The translations under genes were made by a program, and so were the position numbers. The notes under the pieces are model-generated. The model ran no database searches and was not told the origin of the DNA. It saw only the letters and a list, made by a program, of their open reading frames with translations. This document shows positions 40,382-47,528 of a stretch of 47,528 nucleotides of DNA, one piece after another. Numbering within the stretch: the first letter of the stretch is position 1; each line of letters opens with the position of its first letter. The stretch spans positions 1 to 47,528 of the forward strand of contig JAFTLJ010000066.1 in the NCBI GenBank assembly GCA_017456005.1. The letters run 5' to 3'. Source of the DNA: Clostridia bacterium (GTDB lineage: Bacteria > Bacillota > Clostridia > Oscillospirales > CAG-272).

Positions 40382-41329
40382 TTATTTATTGCAAAGTTTT
40401 TTTGAAAAAGTGTTTTCGGACATCGATATTTTCAGCGCGTGCTCCAGTATAAGCGTACCCGTGGCATCGTTATCTGCTCTGTCAGCTTCGCTGAAATTGC
40501 TCTTTCTTTGGCATATCAGTTCGTAGAATGGCGATTTTTTTGCGTAATGCCAGAAATATTCGCCGTCTGCCACATCGTCGTATTGCCACGGCTTTTTGTA
40601 GAGCGCATAGTGTACTATGTTCTTTTTCCCTTCACAGGGGAGGGGTGAGGGGATTTTGTTCCAGCCGTTTTTGAAAAAGTGTATCTTTTCGCGGCAAAGG
40701 TAGTTGAGGTAAGCTTGGTCGGGGTCTACGAGGTCGAAATCGTATTCGCTTATAAGGCTTACAAATTTATTTTCTATATCGTTTTTTCTGAATTCGTCGA
40801 GGTTGAGCAAAAGCACGCCTGCGTTTATATAGTTTTCGGGTTCAACGCAGATAGCGTTTTTGGCATAAAGGCTGAATTCTTTTGTTACGCTCACGAAAGG
40901 GTCGGGCACTGCGCCCATTATGTTGCTGCCGAGCTCTGTGTGGTAAAATTCCGAAATATCGCCCAACACCACAAGGTCGCAATCCAAATATGCTATTTTG
41001 TCATATTCCGGGAAAAGAGAAGCGATAAAAAGCCTGTAATACGTTACTATTGAAAAATGGTATACGTTTTTAAAACGCGATCTGATACTTTTTAGTCTTT
41101 CGGAAATGTCTACGAAATCGATTTTAAAGCCGGGTATCTCACGCTCTTTAACCTTTTGAATGTTTTCCTCTTTTAGCCCCGTGTTCAGTACCACTAACCT
41201 GTAGCAGTACTCTTTCGATGCGTTCTCGATCAAAGAGGATACCGCAATGTCCAAATATGGAATGTAATTATCATCTGTGGTAAAGAAAACCGGAATTTCG
41301 TTTTTTGTAATACTGTCGTTGTGTAACAA
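40382..41329 (-). CDS. GT8 family glycosyltransferase
   Basis: A 315-residue glycosyltransferase of family GT8. It starts Ile-Pro-Val-Phe-Phe-Thr-Thr-Asp-Asp-Asn-Tyr, has Tyr-Tyr-Arg-Leu-Phe-Ile-Ala and the Asp-x-Asp motif Ala-Tyr-Leu-Asp-Cys-Asp-Leu-Val-Val near residue 115, then Asn-Ala-Gly-Val-Leu-Leu-Leu-Asn and a late His-Tyr-Ala. It should move galactose or glucose from a UDP-sugar to a lipid or polysaccharide acceptor at the membrane. The start is TTG at 41329 with AGGAGG nine bases upstream. First gene of the operon. Confidence 0.93.
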   Translation of the reverse strand: MLHNDSITKNEIPVFFTTDDNYIPYLDIAVSSLIENASKEYCYRLVVLNTGLKEENIQKVKEREIPGFKIDFVDISERLKSIRSRFKNVYHFSIVTYYRLFIASLFPEYDKIAYLDCDLVVLGDISEFYHTELGSNIMGAVPDPFVSVTKEFSLYAKNAICVEPENYINAGVLLLNLDEFRKNDIENKFVSLISEYDFDLVDPDQAYLNYLCREKIHFFKNGWNKIPSPLPCEGKKNIVHYALYKKPWQYDDVADGEYFWHYAKKSPFYELICQRKSNFSEADRADNDATGTLILEHALKISMSENTFSKKLCNK

Positions 41330-41442
41330 AGCTTTGTTCCTCCTGAATGAGTGGTGTTGCTCTTAAAAATAGCGGTTTTTCGGCGAATTTCGCAAATATA
41401 CTCAAATAAATTATATATATTTTTCTAAACTGAAAATAAACT

Positions 41443-41475
41443 GAAAGCCCTGCTGTATGGCAAGGCTTTCGAAAA
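41443..41475 (-). terminator. Terminator of the antiporter gene
   Basis: GAAAGCC (41443-41449) pairs with GGCTTTC (41464-41470), extended by TGC/GCA, with a T-rich tail on the minus strand (AGTTTATTTTC). Confidence 0.75.
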
Positions 41476-41482
41476 ACTGTGT

Positions 41483-42931
41483 TTATTTTTCTTTTTTATC
41501 TTCGTTTTTTTGCGTGTGGCTTCTTCTGAAAACGTAGTCGTATGCATCTGCGAAAAAGTGCCTGTGTGCATTGTGCGCTTGAGGGTTGGCTTTTTCCGCT
41601 TCGCGCTTGTGCTGGATAGCTATTCTTGCGGCTTCACGCGCGTTGAATTCCTCGCCGTTTATATCGCCCGCTTTGGTGAGCGCAACCTTCGTGAGGTAAG
41701 GGCCCACGAGCTCGTAAATAAGCACGGAGAAGAGCGTAATGCTCTGCACGAGGTTGCCTACCTCGCCGCCGAAGGCGAGCGCCTGGCTCGCCATACCGAG
41801 CGCAACACCGGCCTGGGGGAGAAGCGTTATGCCGAGGTATTTTACGATGTTATCGTCGCAATGCGTGGCTTTTGCGCTGATGCTTGCGCCGAAATATTTA
41901 CCGAGGGAACGGAACACTATGTACGCTATGCCGATCACAACGAAGATCCAGTTCTGGAATACAGTGAGGTCAAGCTCCGCACCGCTTATTACGAAGAAGA
42001 GCACGAGCAGGGGCGCTGTCCATCTGTCGGCTCTTTCCATAAGCTCTTCGGAAAAGTCGCATATGTTGCAGAACACAGTGCCGAGCATCATGCAAGCGAG
42101 AAGGCTGGAAAACGCGATGTGTACGCTGCCAAAGCTGAATTTGAGCTGGGACACAGCAACCGTTAGCATAACGAACGTTACGGAAACAGCCATACGCTTG
42201 GAACGGGAAAGGAAGAATTTTTCGCAGAACGTGAAAAGGTAACCCATAAGCGCGCCGAGTGCTATGGAAAGAATGACCTCGAGCAAGGGGTTCACGAGCA
42301 TGGAAACTATATCTACCGTGTTTGTGTTGATAGCCTTTGCTATGCCGAAGGAAACGGCGAAAACCACAAGACCTACCGCGTCGTCAAGAGCAACAACGGG
42401 CAGAAGAATATCTGTAACGGGGCCTTTTGCCTTGTACTGGCGAACGACCATGAGCGTGGCTGCAGGTGCTGTAGCAGTGGCAACCGCGCCGAGTATTATG
42501 GCTGCGGGCAGGGGCAAATAGCCTTCGGGCAGAATGAAGGAAAGCGTGATAAGCGCCGCGTCTACTATTATCGTGGTGAACACAGCCTGGAAGATGCCTA
42601 TAATCGTGGCTTGCTTGCCTATTTTTTTGAGCTGTGAAAGGCGGAATTCGTTGCCTATTGCAAAGGCGATGAATCCGAGGGCAAGGTCGCAGAGCATAGA
42701 ATATTTTTCGGGGGAATTGTCGCCGTGATCAAATCCTATGCCGAAGTTGCCGAGAAGGTAAGGTCCTATTATAACGCCCGCTACGAGGTATGCCGTAACT
42801 GCGGGAAGACCTAATTTCTTTGCGAGTCTGGAAAGCAAAAGACCCGAAAGGAGCGCTATTGAAAGCGTGAGAAAAACTGATGCTGTAGTTGTCATTTGGT
42901 CATCTTCTTTCTGTGTAATTGTATTTTGCAT
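41483..42931 (-). CDS. Cation/proton antiporter (CPA type)
   Basis: About 482 residues with some twelve hydrophobic helices, from Ser-Val-Phe-Leu-Thr-Leu-Ser-Ile onward; Gly-Leu-Pro-Ala-Val-Thr-Ala-Tyr-Leu-Val-Ala-Gly, Ala-Thr-Ala-Thr-Ala-Pro-Ala-Ala-Thr and Leu-Asp-Asp-Ala-Val-Gly-Leu are typical CPA-family motifs, the last near the ion site. It exchanges Na+ or K+ for protons. The basic C-terminal 60 residues have no RCK domain. The ATG at 42982 is inside the -35 of a good promoter and is rejected; 42931 has AAGG eight bases upstream, and 42895 is also possible. Confidence 0.9.
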   Translation of the reverse strand: MQNTITQKEDDQMTTTASVFLTLSIALLSGLLLSRLAKKLGLPAVTAYLVAGVIIGPYLLGNFGIGFDHGDNSPEKYSMLCDLALGFIAFAIGNEFRLSQLKKIGKQATIIGIFQAVFTTIIVDAALITLSFILPEGYLPLPAAIILGAVATATAPAATLMVVRQYKAKGPVTDILLPVVALDDAVGLVVFAVSFGIAKAINTNTVDIVSMLVNPLLEVILSIALGALMGYLFTFCEKFFLSRSKRMAVSVTFVMLTVAVSQLKFSFGSVHIAFSSLLACMMLGTVFCNICDFSEELMERADRWTAPLLVLFFVISGAELDLTVFQNWIFVVIGIAYIVFRSLGKYFGASISAKATHCDDNIVKYLGITLLPQAGVALGMASQALAFGGEVGNLVQSITLFSVLIYELVGPYLTKVALTKAGDINGEEFNAREAARIAIQHKREAEKANPQAHNAHRHFFADAYDYVFRRSHTQKNEDKKEK

Positions 42932-42953
42932 AAAAAATGCCTTACAAAATTGT

Positions 42954-42982
42954 ATTATATCACGATTTTTTTGAATATGCAA
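42954..42982 (-). promoter_or_regulatory. Antiporter promoter
   Basis: Minus-strand TTGCAT (42977-42982), 17 bp, TATAAT (42954-42959) with an extended TGA. Start about 42947. Confidence 0.75.
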
Positions 42983-43061
42983 TGGTTTTTTGAAAAAAGT
43001 GTCCGTTTTATAGGCTTTTTTGCGCTATATTTATATATAGGAAAAAAATATATAAACGGTA

Positions 43062-43090
43062 TTGTGGGGGAAGAGAAAAAATGATAAAAT
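43062..43090 (+). promoter_or_regulatory. Promoter of the lipoprotein operon
   Basis: TTGTGG (43062-43067), 17 bp, TAAAAT (43085-43090), TGA before the -10. Confidence 0.6.
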
Positions 43091-43145
43091 AAAAACAAGG
43101 ATTTTTGCTTTTTAGCGCGTATAAATATTAAAAGGAGCTGATTTT

Positions 43146-43856
43146 ATGAAAAAGATTATTTTTGCGATGCTTTTTGTGCTTGCTATCATAGCAATTTTGG
43201 TATCCTGCTCAAAATCCTTTTTTAAAGTGGGGGATCCGCCGCCGACGGGTGACGGTACTTTCTGTTTTGACTCTGTGCAGAATCTCGAGGAATTTTTGCT
43301 TGCTGATACTATATATGATAATTTGGGTAATGCTTTTGCGGATGATGCCGAAATTGAAATGCGTTGCGGCGCGGCGTTTTTAAAGTTTAAAAACGCTTTT
43401 GCCGAGGGAAGCAATAAGCTGAAGGTGCCTTACTTTGCCGAAGAAGCGGAGCATGAACATATAGTGATATTCGCTAAAGAATTATACGGTCTTCCTTGCA
43501 TATCGTTCAGATTTAATATTGGTGATTGTAACGTGTGGATGAGGACTTTGTATATGGGCGATGAGTTTGAAGAAATGGCAAAGGAAATGGAATTTACGGA
43601 GCTTTTAAAACAAATTCGCCCCGATGCACCAAACGTGCATAATAAAAAAGAATACAAAGAATATAAAGCTATCTATGGCTGCGATATGAATATCGGCGGC
43701 GAAAGAACGAGCGTGTTGGTTTGTGAAGTCAAAAACAAAGAAAGAGTATTTGTTCTTTTTGCATATGAGGATATGATAGTTGTGCTCAGAGGAAACGATA
43801 AACTTTTAAGCGACGGATTTTTGGAAAACTTGACTTTTTCGGAGGTTGCAAAATAA
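43146..43856 (+). CDS. Uncharacterised lipoprotein
   Basis: A 236-residue exported protein with lipobox Leu-Val-Ser-Cys at about 21. The mature part begins with Asp-Pro-Pro-Pro-Thr-Gly-Asp-Gly and contains Phe-Asp-Ser-Val-Gln-Asn-Leu-Glu-Glu-Phe-Leu, a pattern seen in other unknown Clostridia lipoproteins. No enzyme motif was found. First of three lipoprotein/anchored genes spaced 29 and 18 bases apart. The 30 bases around its start (43131-43160) are nearly identical to those of the next gene. Confidence 0.82.
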   Translation: MKKIIFAMLFVLAIIAILVSCSKSFFKVGDPPPTGDGTFCFDSVQNLEEFLLADTIYDNLGNAFADDAEIEMRCGAAFLKFKNAFAEGSNKLKVPYFAEEAEHEHIVIFAKELYGLPCISFRFNIGDCNVWMRTLYMGDEFEEMAKEMEFTELLKQIRPDAPNVHNKKEYKEYKAIYGCDMNIGGERTSVLVCEVKNKERVFVLFAYEDMIVVLRGNDKLLSDGFLENLTFSEVAK

Positions 43857-43885
43857 AAACCGAAAAAATAAAAGGAGTTGATTTT

Positions 43886-44377
43886 ATGAAAAAGATTATT
43901 GCTTTGGTTATGTGTATTATGTTTGCAGTTGCATTTTGTTCTTGCAGAAAAACGAAGTATGATGAAGTTACTATCGGGATGACATATGATGAATTTGAAT
44001 CCTTTTTAAAAGGAAAAGATTTTTTTACTTCCGATTGCTACGCTTTTTGGCGCGACGAAAACGGAAATGAATTTGCGGTAGAATTTTGGGGCAATAACGT
44101 TAAAGTTAACAGAATAGCGAGCTTTTCGCGTCAAGGCGTAAAACCCACAAGCGAGGATTTTGAAAGCATTGTTCCCGGAATGGGTATGCTTGAGGTCGTG
44201 GAAAGAGTGGGAATCCCTTTTAGGTCGGTTGAATCCGGATTTGCGACGTTTGATTTTCTTGCCGATGACGGAACGGTGTACCGTATTTACTTTGGTTCTT
44301 CAAAAGAGCTTGTAAATGATATGTGCACATTCGGAGCCGAAGAATATTTCGTGTCGGAAATAAAAATTGTAGAATGA
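43886..44377 (+). CDS. Small lipoprotein with SmpA/BLIP-like repeats
   Basis: A 163-residue lipoprotein, Cys at about 20 (Phe-Cys-Ser-Cys). Two similar halves each start with Gly-Met and a short helix (Ile-Gly-Met-Thr-Tyr-Asp-Glu-Phe and Pro-Gly-Met-Gly-Met-Leu-Glu-Val-Val-Glu-Arg-Val-Gly), followed by beta strands with Phe-Asp-Phe-Leu. This is the layout of SmpA/BLIP-like domains, which bind other proteins. Function unknown. The start context duplicates that of 43146. Confidence 0.78.
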   Translation: MKKIIALVMCIMFAVAFCSCRKTKYDEVTIGMTYDEFESFLKGKDFFTSDCYAFWRDENGNEFAVEFWGNNVKVNRIASFSRQGVKPTSEDFESIVPGMGMLEVVERVGIPFRSVESGFATFDFLADDGTVYRIYFGSSKELVNDMCTFGAEEYFVSEIKIVE

Positions 44378-44395
44378 TTTTTTGAGGGAGACTTT

Positions 44396-45097
44396 ATGAA
44401 AAAGAAAATAATTATATGTTCGCTTGTTGCGCTTATTTTTGTCTGTGCAACTCTGTTTTCTTGGCTTGCGGTATCAGGTGGAGATTCTGTGGACTTTATA
44501 CTTCCGCTATCTTTGAAAATCGACAAGGAAACGACGGAAAGTGTTATAAAAGTTTACAGAGGCGTTTTTGTTAATGGTTTTGCGGCCCAAAAATCAATAA
44601 AAGCGCTGATAAATGACCGGTACAATGTACTTGAGGAAATTTATATTGTTACCGATAAATCGGGTGAAATTACCCCTAAAGTAATCCGTAATAATTCTGT
44701 TGAAGATATAAAATTTTATTACGGTGCGGGCAAAGAGCTTGTCGAAGTAGTAAATAATTCGGAAGCGCTGTTTGGTAATATTAACCCTAATATAAATATC
44801 AAAAAAATATATTGCCTTGACGACTCTTCTTACGCAGGATTTTTTCTCTATTACATTACCGACAATGGCAATTATATTTATTATACGGATCGTTACTATA
44901 CGAAGAAATCGTATTTGCTTGCAGAGGAAGAACTTTGCGATTTGGCAAAAGCAAAATGTGAATATATACAAAACAACTATACTTCCGAAATCTTGGAGGT
45001 AGACGGGGTAGATCAATCTCTTGCGAATGTGCGTGACATATCCAAATATGAAATAGTAGATTTCAAACCCGTTTTTTTGGAAACTTATAAAAAATAA
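44396..45097 (+). CDS. Uncharacterised membrane-anchored protein
   Basis: A 233-residue protein with one N-terminal hydrophobic segment (about 5-27). There is no lipobox cysteine after the hydrophobic core, so it is probably signal-anchored. The outside part has Tyr-Tyr-rich strands (Tyr-Ile-Tyr-Tyr-Thr-Asp-Arg-Tyr-Tyr) and a Cys pair (Glu-Glu-Leu-Cys-Asp ... Lys-Cys-Glu). No family recognised. Last gene of the set; GAGGGAG precedes the ATG. Confidence 0.75.
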   Translation: MKKKIIICSLVALIFVCATLFSWLAVSGGDSVDFILPLSLKIDKETTESVIKVYRGVFVNGFAAQKSIKALINDRYNVLEEIYIVTDKSGEITPKVIRNNSVEDIKFYYGAGKELVEVVNNSEALFGNINPNINIKKIYCLDDSSYAGFFLYYITDNGNYIYYTDRYYTKKSYLLAEEELCDLAKAKCEYIQNNYTSEILEVDGVDQSLANVRDISKYEIVDFKPVFLETYKK

Positions 45098-45109
45098 TTG
45101 TATTTAAGA

Positions 45110-45138
45110 AAAACCGAGCCTTTTACCTCGGTTTTTCA
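45110..45138 (+). terminator. Terminator of the lipoprotein operon
   Basis: AAAAACCGAG pairs with CTCGGTTTTT around a short loop, 12 bases after the stop. Confidence 0.85.
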
Positions 45139-45176
45139 TTTCTCTAAAATAAATTCCGAAAAAATCCAAAAAAATA

Positions 45177-45205
45177 TCGACATTTGCTGTGGGTTGTGCT
45201 ACAAT
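45177..45205 (+). promoter_or_regulatory. Promoter of the M18 aminopeptidase gene
   Basis: TCGACA (45177-45182), 17 bp, TACAAT (45200-45205); AAAGGAG follows ahead of the ATG. Confidence 0.7.
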
Positions 45206-45240
45206 AATAGTATCAAACAAAATCAAAGGAGAATTTTCCG

Positions 45241-46527
45241 ATGAATGAAATAAGAGAATATGCAGAAAAATTACTTAAATATTTAGATAATGCACCCACG
45301 GCTTTCCAGTCGGTAGACGAGCTTGAAAAAATGCTCGCGGAAGCGGGTGCTACAGAGCTTTGCGAGGGCGCGGAATGGCAGCTCGAAAAAGGCAAGCTCT
45401 ATTATATGAAAAAAGCAGGCACGCAGATTGCCGCTTTCCGCGTAACGGGCGACCCGCGCGAAACGGGCTTCCGCATCGGCGCGGCACATCAGGATGCCCC
45501 GGGCTTCCGCATTAAAACCGTTCCTTCCTCCGTTGACCTCGGCTACGAACGCTTGCTGCTCGAGCAGTACGGCGGCACGCTCGTTCACGGTTGGGTAGAC
45601 CGCCCCTTGGGCGTTGCGGGTTGCGTTTACGTTAAAGACGAAGAAAAAGGCTTCCGCCCCGTAAACGTAAACATCAAAAAGCCCGTGCTCCTTATCCCCA
45701 GCGCGGCTCCCCACGTTAAGAGAGGGCAGAACGACGGCGCTTCCTTCAGCGTACAGAACGAAATGCGCCCCTTCTTTGCCGCTTCCCCGAACGGCGAAAA
45801 AACTTTCCTTAAATATATAGCGGAAGAGATCGGCGTTAAAGAGGAAGACATTCTCAGCTACGAGCTCGCACCTTATGACGCGTCCCCTGCTTGCTTCACG
45901 GGCGTAAACGATGAGTTTATCTCCGTTCCCCGCCTCGACGACTGCGCTATGGCTCACGCTATTATAACTGGTATGTGCGATGCAGGCGAGGACACAGGCA
46001 ACGCTATTGCCGTTATCTTCGACCACGAGGAGATTGGCTCGGGTTCCGACAGAGGCGCGCGTTGCAACACGCTTATGCAGCTTATAGACCGCATTTGCGA
46101 AAAACTCGGCTACACGGTAGAGGATAAATACCGCGCGCTCGCAAACTCTATGCTCTTCTCGGCAGACCAGGCGCACGCCACACACCCCTCCTACCTCGGC
46201 TTGCAGGACCCCCAGCTTAAAGTTAAGCTCGGCGAAGGCCCCGTACTTAAGCTCAACTATAAGCAGAGCTATTCCACTTCTGCGCGCGGCACGGCTTTCT
46301 TCCGCACGCTTTGCGAGAAAGAGGGCATACCCTACCAGATGTTCAACAATAACAGCGACACGGGCGGCGGCGGCACTATAGGCCCTATCCTTTCCGCCAA
46401 CTACGGTGTTTGCTCGGTTGACCTCGGCAACCCCACGATCGCTATGCACGCGGTGCGCGAATTCGGCGGCACAGCCGACGGCTATTATATGGCAAAGCTC
46501 TTCACCGTGTTCTTTATGGGTAAATAA
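45241..46527 (+). CDS. M18 family aspartyl-type aminopeptidase
   Basis: A 428-residue metallopeptidase of family M18. Zinc-binding and catalytic residues are seen in Gly-Ala-Ala-His-Gln-Asp-Ala-Pro-Gly-Phe (His, Asp), Arg-Leu-Asp-Asp-Cys (Asp), Phe-Asp-His-Glu-Glu-Ile-Gly-Ser (Glu pair) and Ser-Ala-Asp-Gln-Ala-His-Ala-Thr-His-Pro; the last His is in Thr-Ile-Ala-Met-His-Ala-Val-Arg-Glu. It removes N-terminal residues, typically acidic, from peptides in the cytosol. Single-gene unit with its own promoter and terminator. High GC compared with the lipoprotein genes on both sides. Confidence 0.95.
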   Translation: MNEIREYAEKLLKYLDNAPTAFQSVDELEKMLAEAGATELCEGAEWQLEKGKLYYMKKAGTQIAAFRVTGDPRETGFRIGAAHQDAPGFRIKTVPSSVDLGYERLLLEQYGGTLVHGWVDRPLGVAGCVYVKDEEKGFRPVNVNIKKPVLLIPSAAPHVKRGQNDGASFSVQNEMRPFFAASPNGEKTFLKYIAEEIGVKEEDILSYELAPYDASPACFTGVNDEFISVPRLDDCAMAHAIITGMCDAGEDTGNAIAVIFDHEEIGSGSDRGARCNTLMQLIDRICEKLGYTVEDKYRALANSMLFSADQAHATHPSYLGLQDPQLKVKLGEGPVLKLNYKQSYSTSARGTAFFRTLCEKEGIPYQMFNNNSDTGGGGTIGPILSANYGVCSVDLGNPTIAMHAVREFGGTADGYYMAKLFTVFFMGK

Positions 46528-46534
46528 TGATATA

Positions 46535-46569
46535 AAAAGGCTGATGATACAGGTCATCAGTCTTTTTTT
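46535..46569 (+). terminator. Terminator of the M18 gene
   Basis: GGCTGATGA / TCATCAGTC stem with TTTTTTT tail, starting 8 bases after the stop. Confidence 0.85.
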
Positions 46570-46637
46570 GCTTAATTGTGAATTTTTTTGTTAACTTTGT
46601 CAAAAATGTGAGTAAAAATCGAATTTTATTATACATA

Positions 46638-46666
46638 TTGACAATACATAAAAAATATGATAAAAT
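46638..46666 (+). promoter_or_regulatory. Promoter of the last lipoprotein gene
   Basis: TTGACA (46638-46643), 17 bp, TAAAAT (46661-46666), TGA before the -10. Confidence 0.8.
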
Positions 46667-46696
46667 TGTAATACCTAAACAAAGGAGGAAAATTGT

Positions 46697-47188
46697 ATGA
46701 AAAAATACATCAAGATAATATCGGCGCTTTTGTGCTTGTGTATTGCGGCTTGCGCTGTTGTTTCTTGCGGCGATACAGAAGAGCCTGTGAATACAGATAT
46801 GTCTAAATCCGCAAATTACGGTAAGATGAGTTTCTTTTATATGGATTCAGAAACAAATGAACCAATATATATATATCCCACCAACAGAGAAGAATTTTTG
46901 GCTATGTGCGATACTATAATCGCAAATAAACCGACTAAGGAAAATACAAAACCCTCCGGCGGCGGCGTGTTTATGGGTTCAAGTTTGAGTGTAGAGGTGC
47001 TTTTTAAAGAGGGCGTGGATGCCAAAACGGAAGTGGGAAAATATGCGTTTGGCAGCAGCTCTAAAATATATAATAAAAATAAGGGCCGTTTAGGGGCGGA
47101 TATAGAAAGCTTCAATTATGAGATATTAGAGGAAATATCAAAAAATGAAAATCTTGAAAAAATAGAAATTAAATATTCTGTAATGTGA
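46697..47188 (+). CDS. Uncharacterised lipoprotein
   Basis: A 163-residue lipoprotein with lipobox Val-Val-Ser-Cys at about 24. The mature part is mostly polar with Pro-Ile-Tyr-Ile-Tyr-Pro-Thr-Asn and a Gly-rich Pro-Ser-Gly-Gly-Gly-Val stretch. No family recognised. A strong AAAGGAGG and a near-consensus promoter suggest high expression. The following terminator (47211-47237) makes it a single-gene unit. Confidence 0.8.
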   Translation: MKKYIKIISALLCLCIAACAVVSCGDTEEPVNTDMSKSANYGKMSFFYMDSETNEPIYIYPTNREEFLAMCDTIIANKPTKENTKPSGGGVFMGSSLSVEVLFKEGVDAKTEVGKYAFGSSSKIYNKNKGRLGADIESFNYEILEEISKNENLEKIEIKYSVM

Positions 47189-47210
47189 GTAAGTCCTACT
47201 TGATAGCGAA

Positions 47211-47240
47211 AAAAGGCTGAATTTTTCAGCCTTTTTCTTT
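47211..47240 (+). terminator. Terminator of the last lipoprotein gene
   Basis: AAAAAAGGCTG / CAGCCTTTTT stem with loop AATTTTT, 23 bases after the stop. The rest of the gap to 47435 is A-rich and holds nothing I can name. Confidence 0.88.
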
Positions 47241-47439
47241 TTAAAATTCAAAAAAACTTTTTTAAAAAATTTATAAAAAACACATCTTTATAAAAACGAA
47301 AAATCCTTTGAATCTCCGCTTTTCTCGTAAAACCCCAAAAACTTATGGTAAAAGTGCCCACCGTAACTGTAGCAAAACAAATCAACAATGGACAAGTTTG
47401 CCAAAGCGAAAAAAACTTAAAAAAAATTCAAAAAAAGCA

Positions 47440-47528
47440 TTGACAAAGAGGAAAGTGTGTGCTATACTAGTGGAGCGCTGTTGAGGAAGCGGCGCGAAAC
47501 GGTCCTTGAAAATTGAACAACTTAAAGA
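47440..47528 (+). promoter_or_regulatory. rRNA operon promoter and 5' leader
   Basis: TTGACA (47440-47445), 17 bp, TATACT (47463-47468), followed by a leader ending in GGTCCTTGAAAATTGAACAA (47501-47520). The TTGAAAATTGAACAA motif is the conserved leader and spacer sequence flanking rRNA genes in Clostridia. The 16S gene should start soon after the window, pointing away from oriC. Confidence 0.85.

Noticed and set aside
42932-42982. Longer start for the antiporter
   Set aside because: The upstream ATG overlaps the -35 box of a TTGCAT-N17-TATAAT promoter, so it would not be transcribed.

Overview
The window is the chromosomal replication-origin region of a Gram-positive bacterium of the class Clostridia (Bacillota). 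The main signs are a dnaA-oriC-dnaN-recF-remB-gyrB-gyrA block, an mnmG-rsmG-noc-parA-parB block with four parS-like palindromes, walJ, rlmH, ymdB and recX/recA, plus several short-signal lipoproteins. An uncultured gut lineage (Oscillospirales or Christensenellales-like) is plausible from the plant-glycan enzyme and the intergenic repeat style. That placement is inference; no 16S sequence lies inside the window.

Layout. 1-0.4 kb: small membrane protein. 0.5-11.6 kb, all on the minus strand: dnaA, the 564-bp oriC, dnaN, recF, remB, gyrB, gyrA, recA (with a LexA-type box) and recX. The origin carries a textbook unwinding module: A/T-only tract, TAG trinucleotide repeats, GC cluster, DnaA box. 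11.8-13.9 kb: ymdB-ahcY. 13.9-15.9 kb: an AT-rich island with a promoter-driven long-hairpin RNA, a terminator-like hairpin, an orphan membrane/coiled-coil protein, and a complete type I toxin-antitoxin locus (30-residue membrane peptide plus convergent antisense RNA). 15.9-23.9 kb, plus strand: GH78 alpha-L-rhamnosidase, SbcD-like phosphoesterase, M24 peptidase, EF-P, an acidic zinc-ribbon protein and a parvulin-like lipoprotein.

24.1-35.8 kb, minus strand: galK-walJ-rlmH, then mnmG-rsmG, noc, parS cluster, parA-parB-serS-membrane protein-rbsK. 36.2-38.7 kb: a large secreted ADP-ribosylglycohydrolase-fold lipoprotein. 39-41.3 kb, minus: a GT8 glycosyltransferase followed by two different acyltransferases, the last two genes joined by an ATGA overlap. 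41.5-42.9 kb: cation/proton antiporter. 43.1-47.2 kb: lipoproteins and an M18 aminopeptidase. The last 90 bases are a consensus promoter and conserved leader of an rRNA operon whose 16S gene would start just beyond the window.

How it fits together. DnaA opens oriC, the DnaN clamp and gyrase serve the forks, RecA/RecF/RecX handle repair, and ParA/ParB/parS with Noc segregate and protect the origin. If oriC is at 9.7-10.1 kb, the rRNA operon runs with the rightward fork, whereas the mnmG-parB-serS block faces it, opposite to the Bacillus arrangement. Gyrase carries residues at both classic quinolone-contact positions (GyrA Ala91, GyrB Asn432) that are resistance-associated in other bacteria. 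Several intergenic gaps are filled by dispersed hairpin-bounded repeats whose stems co-vary between copies.
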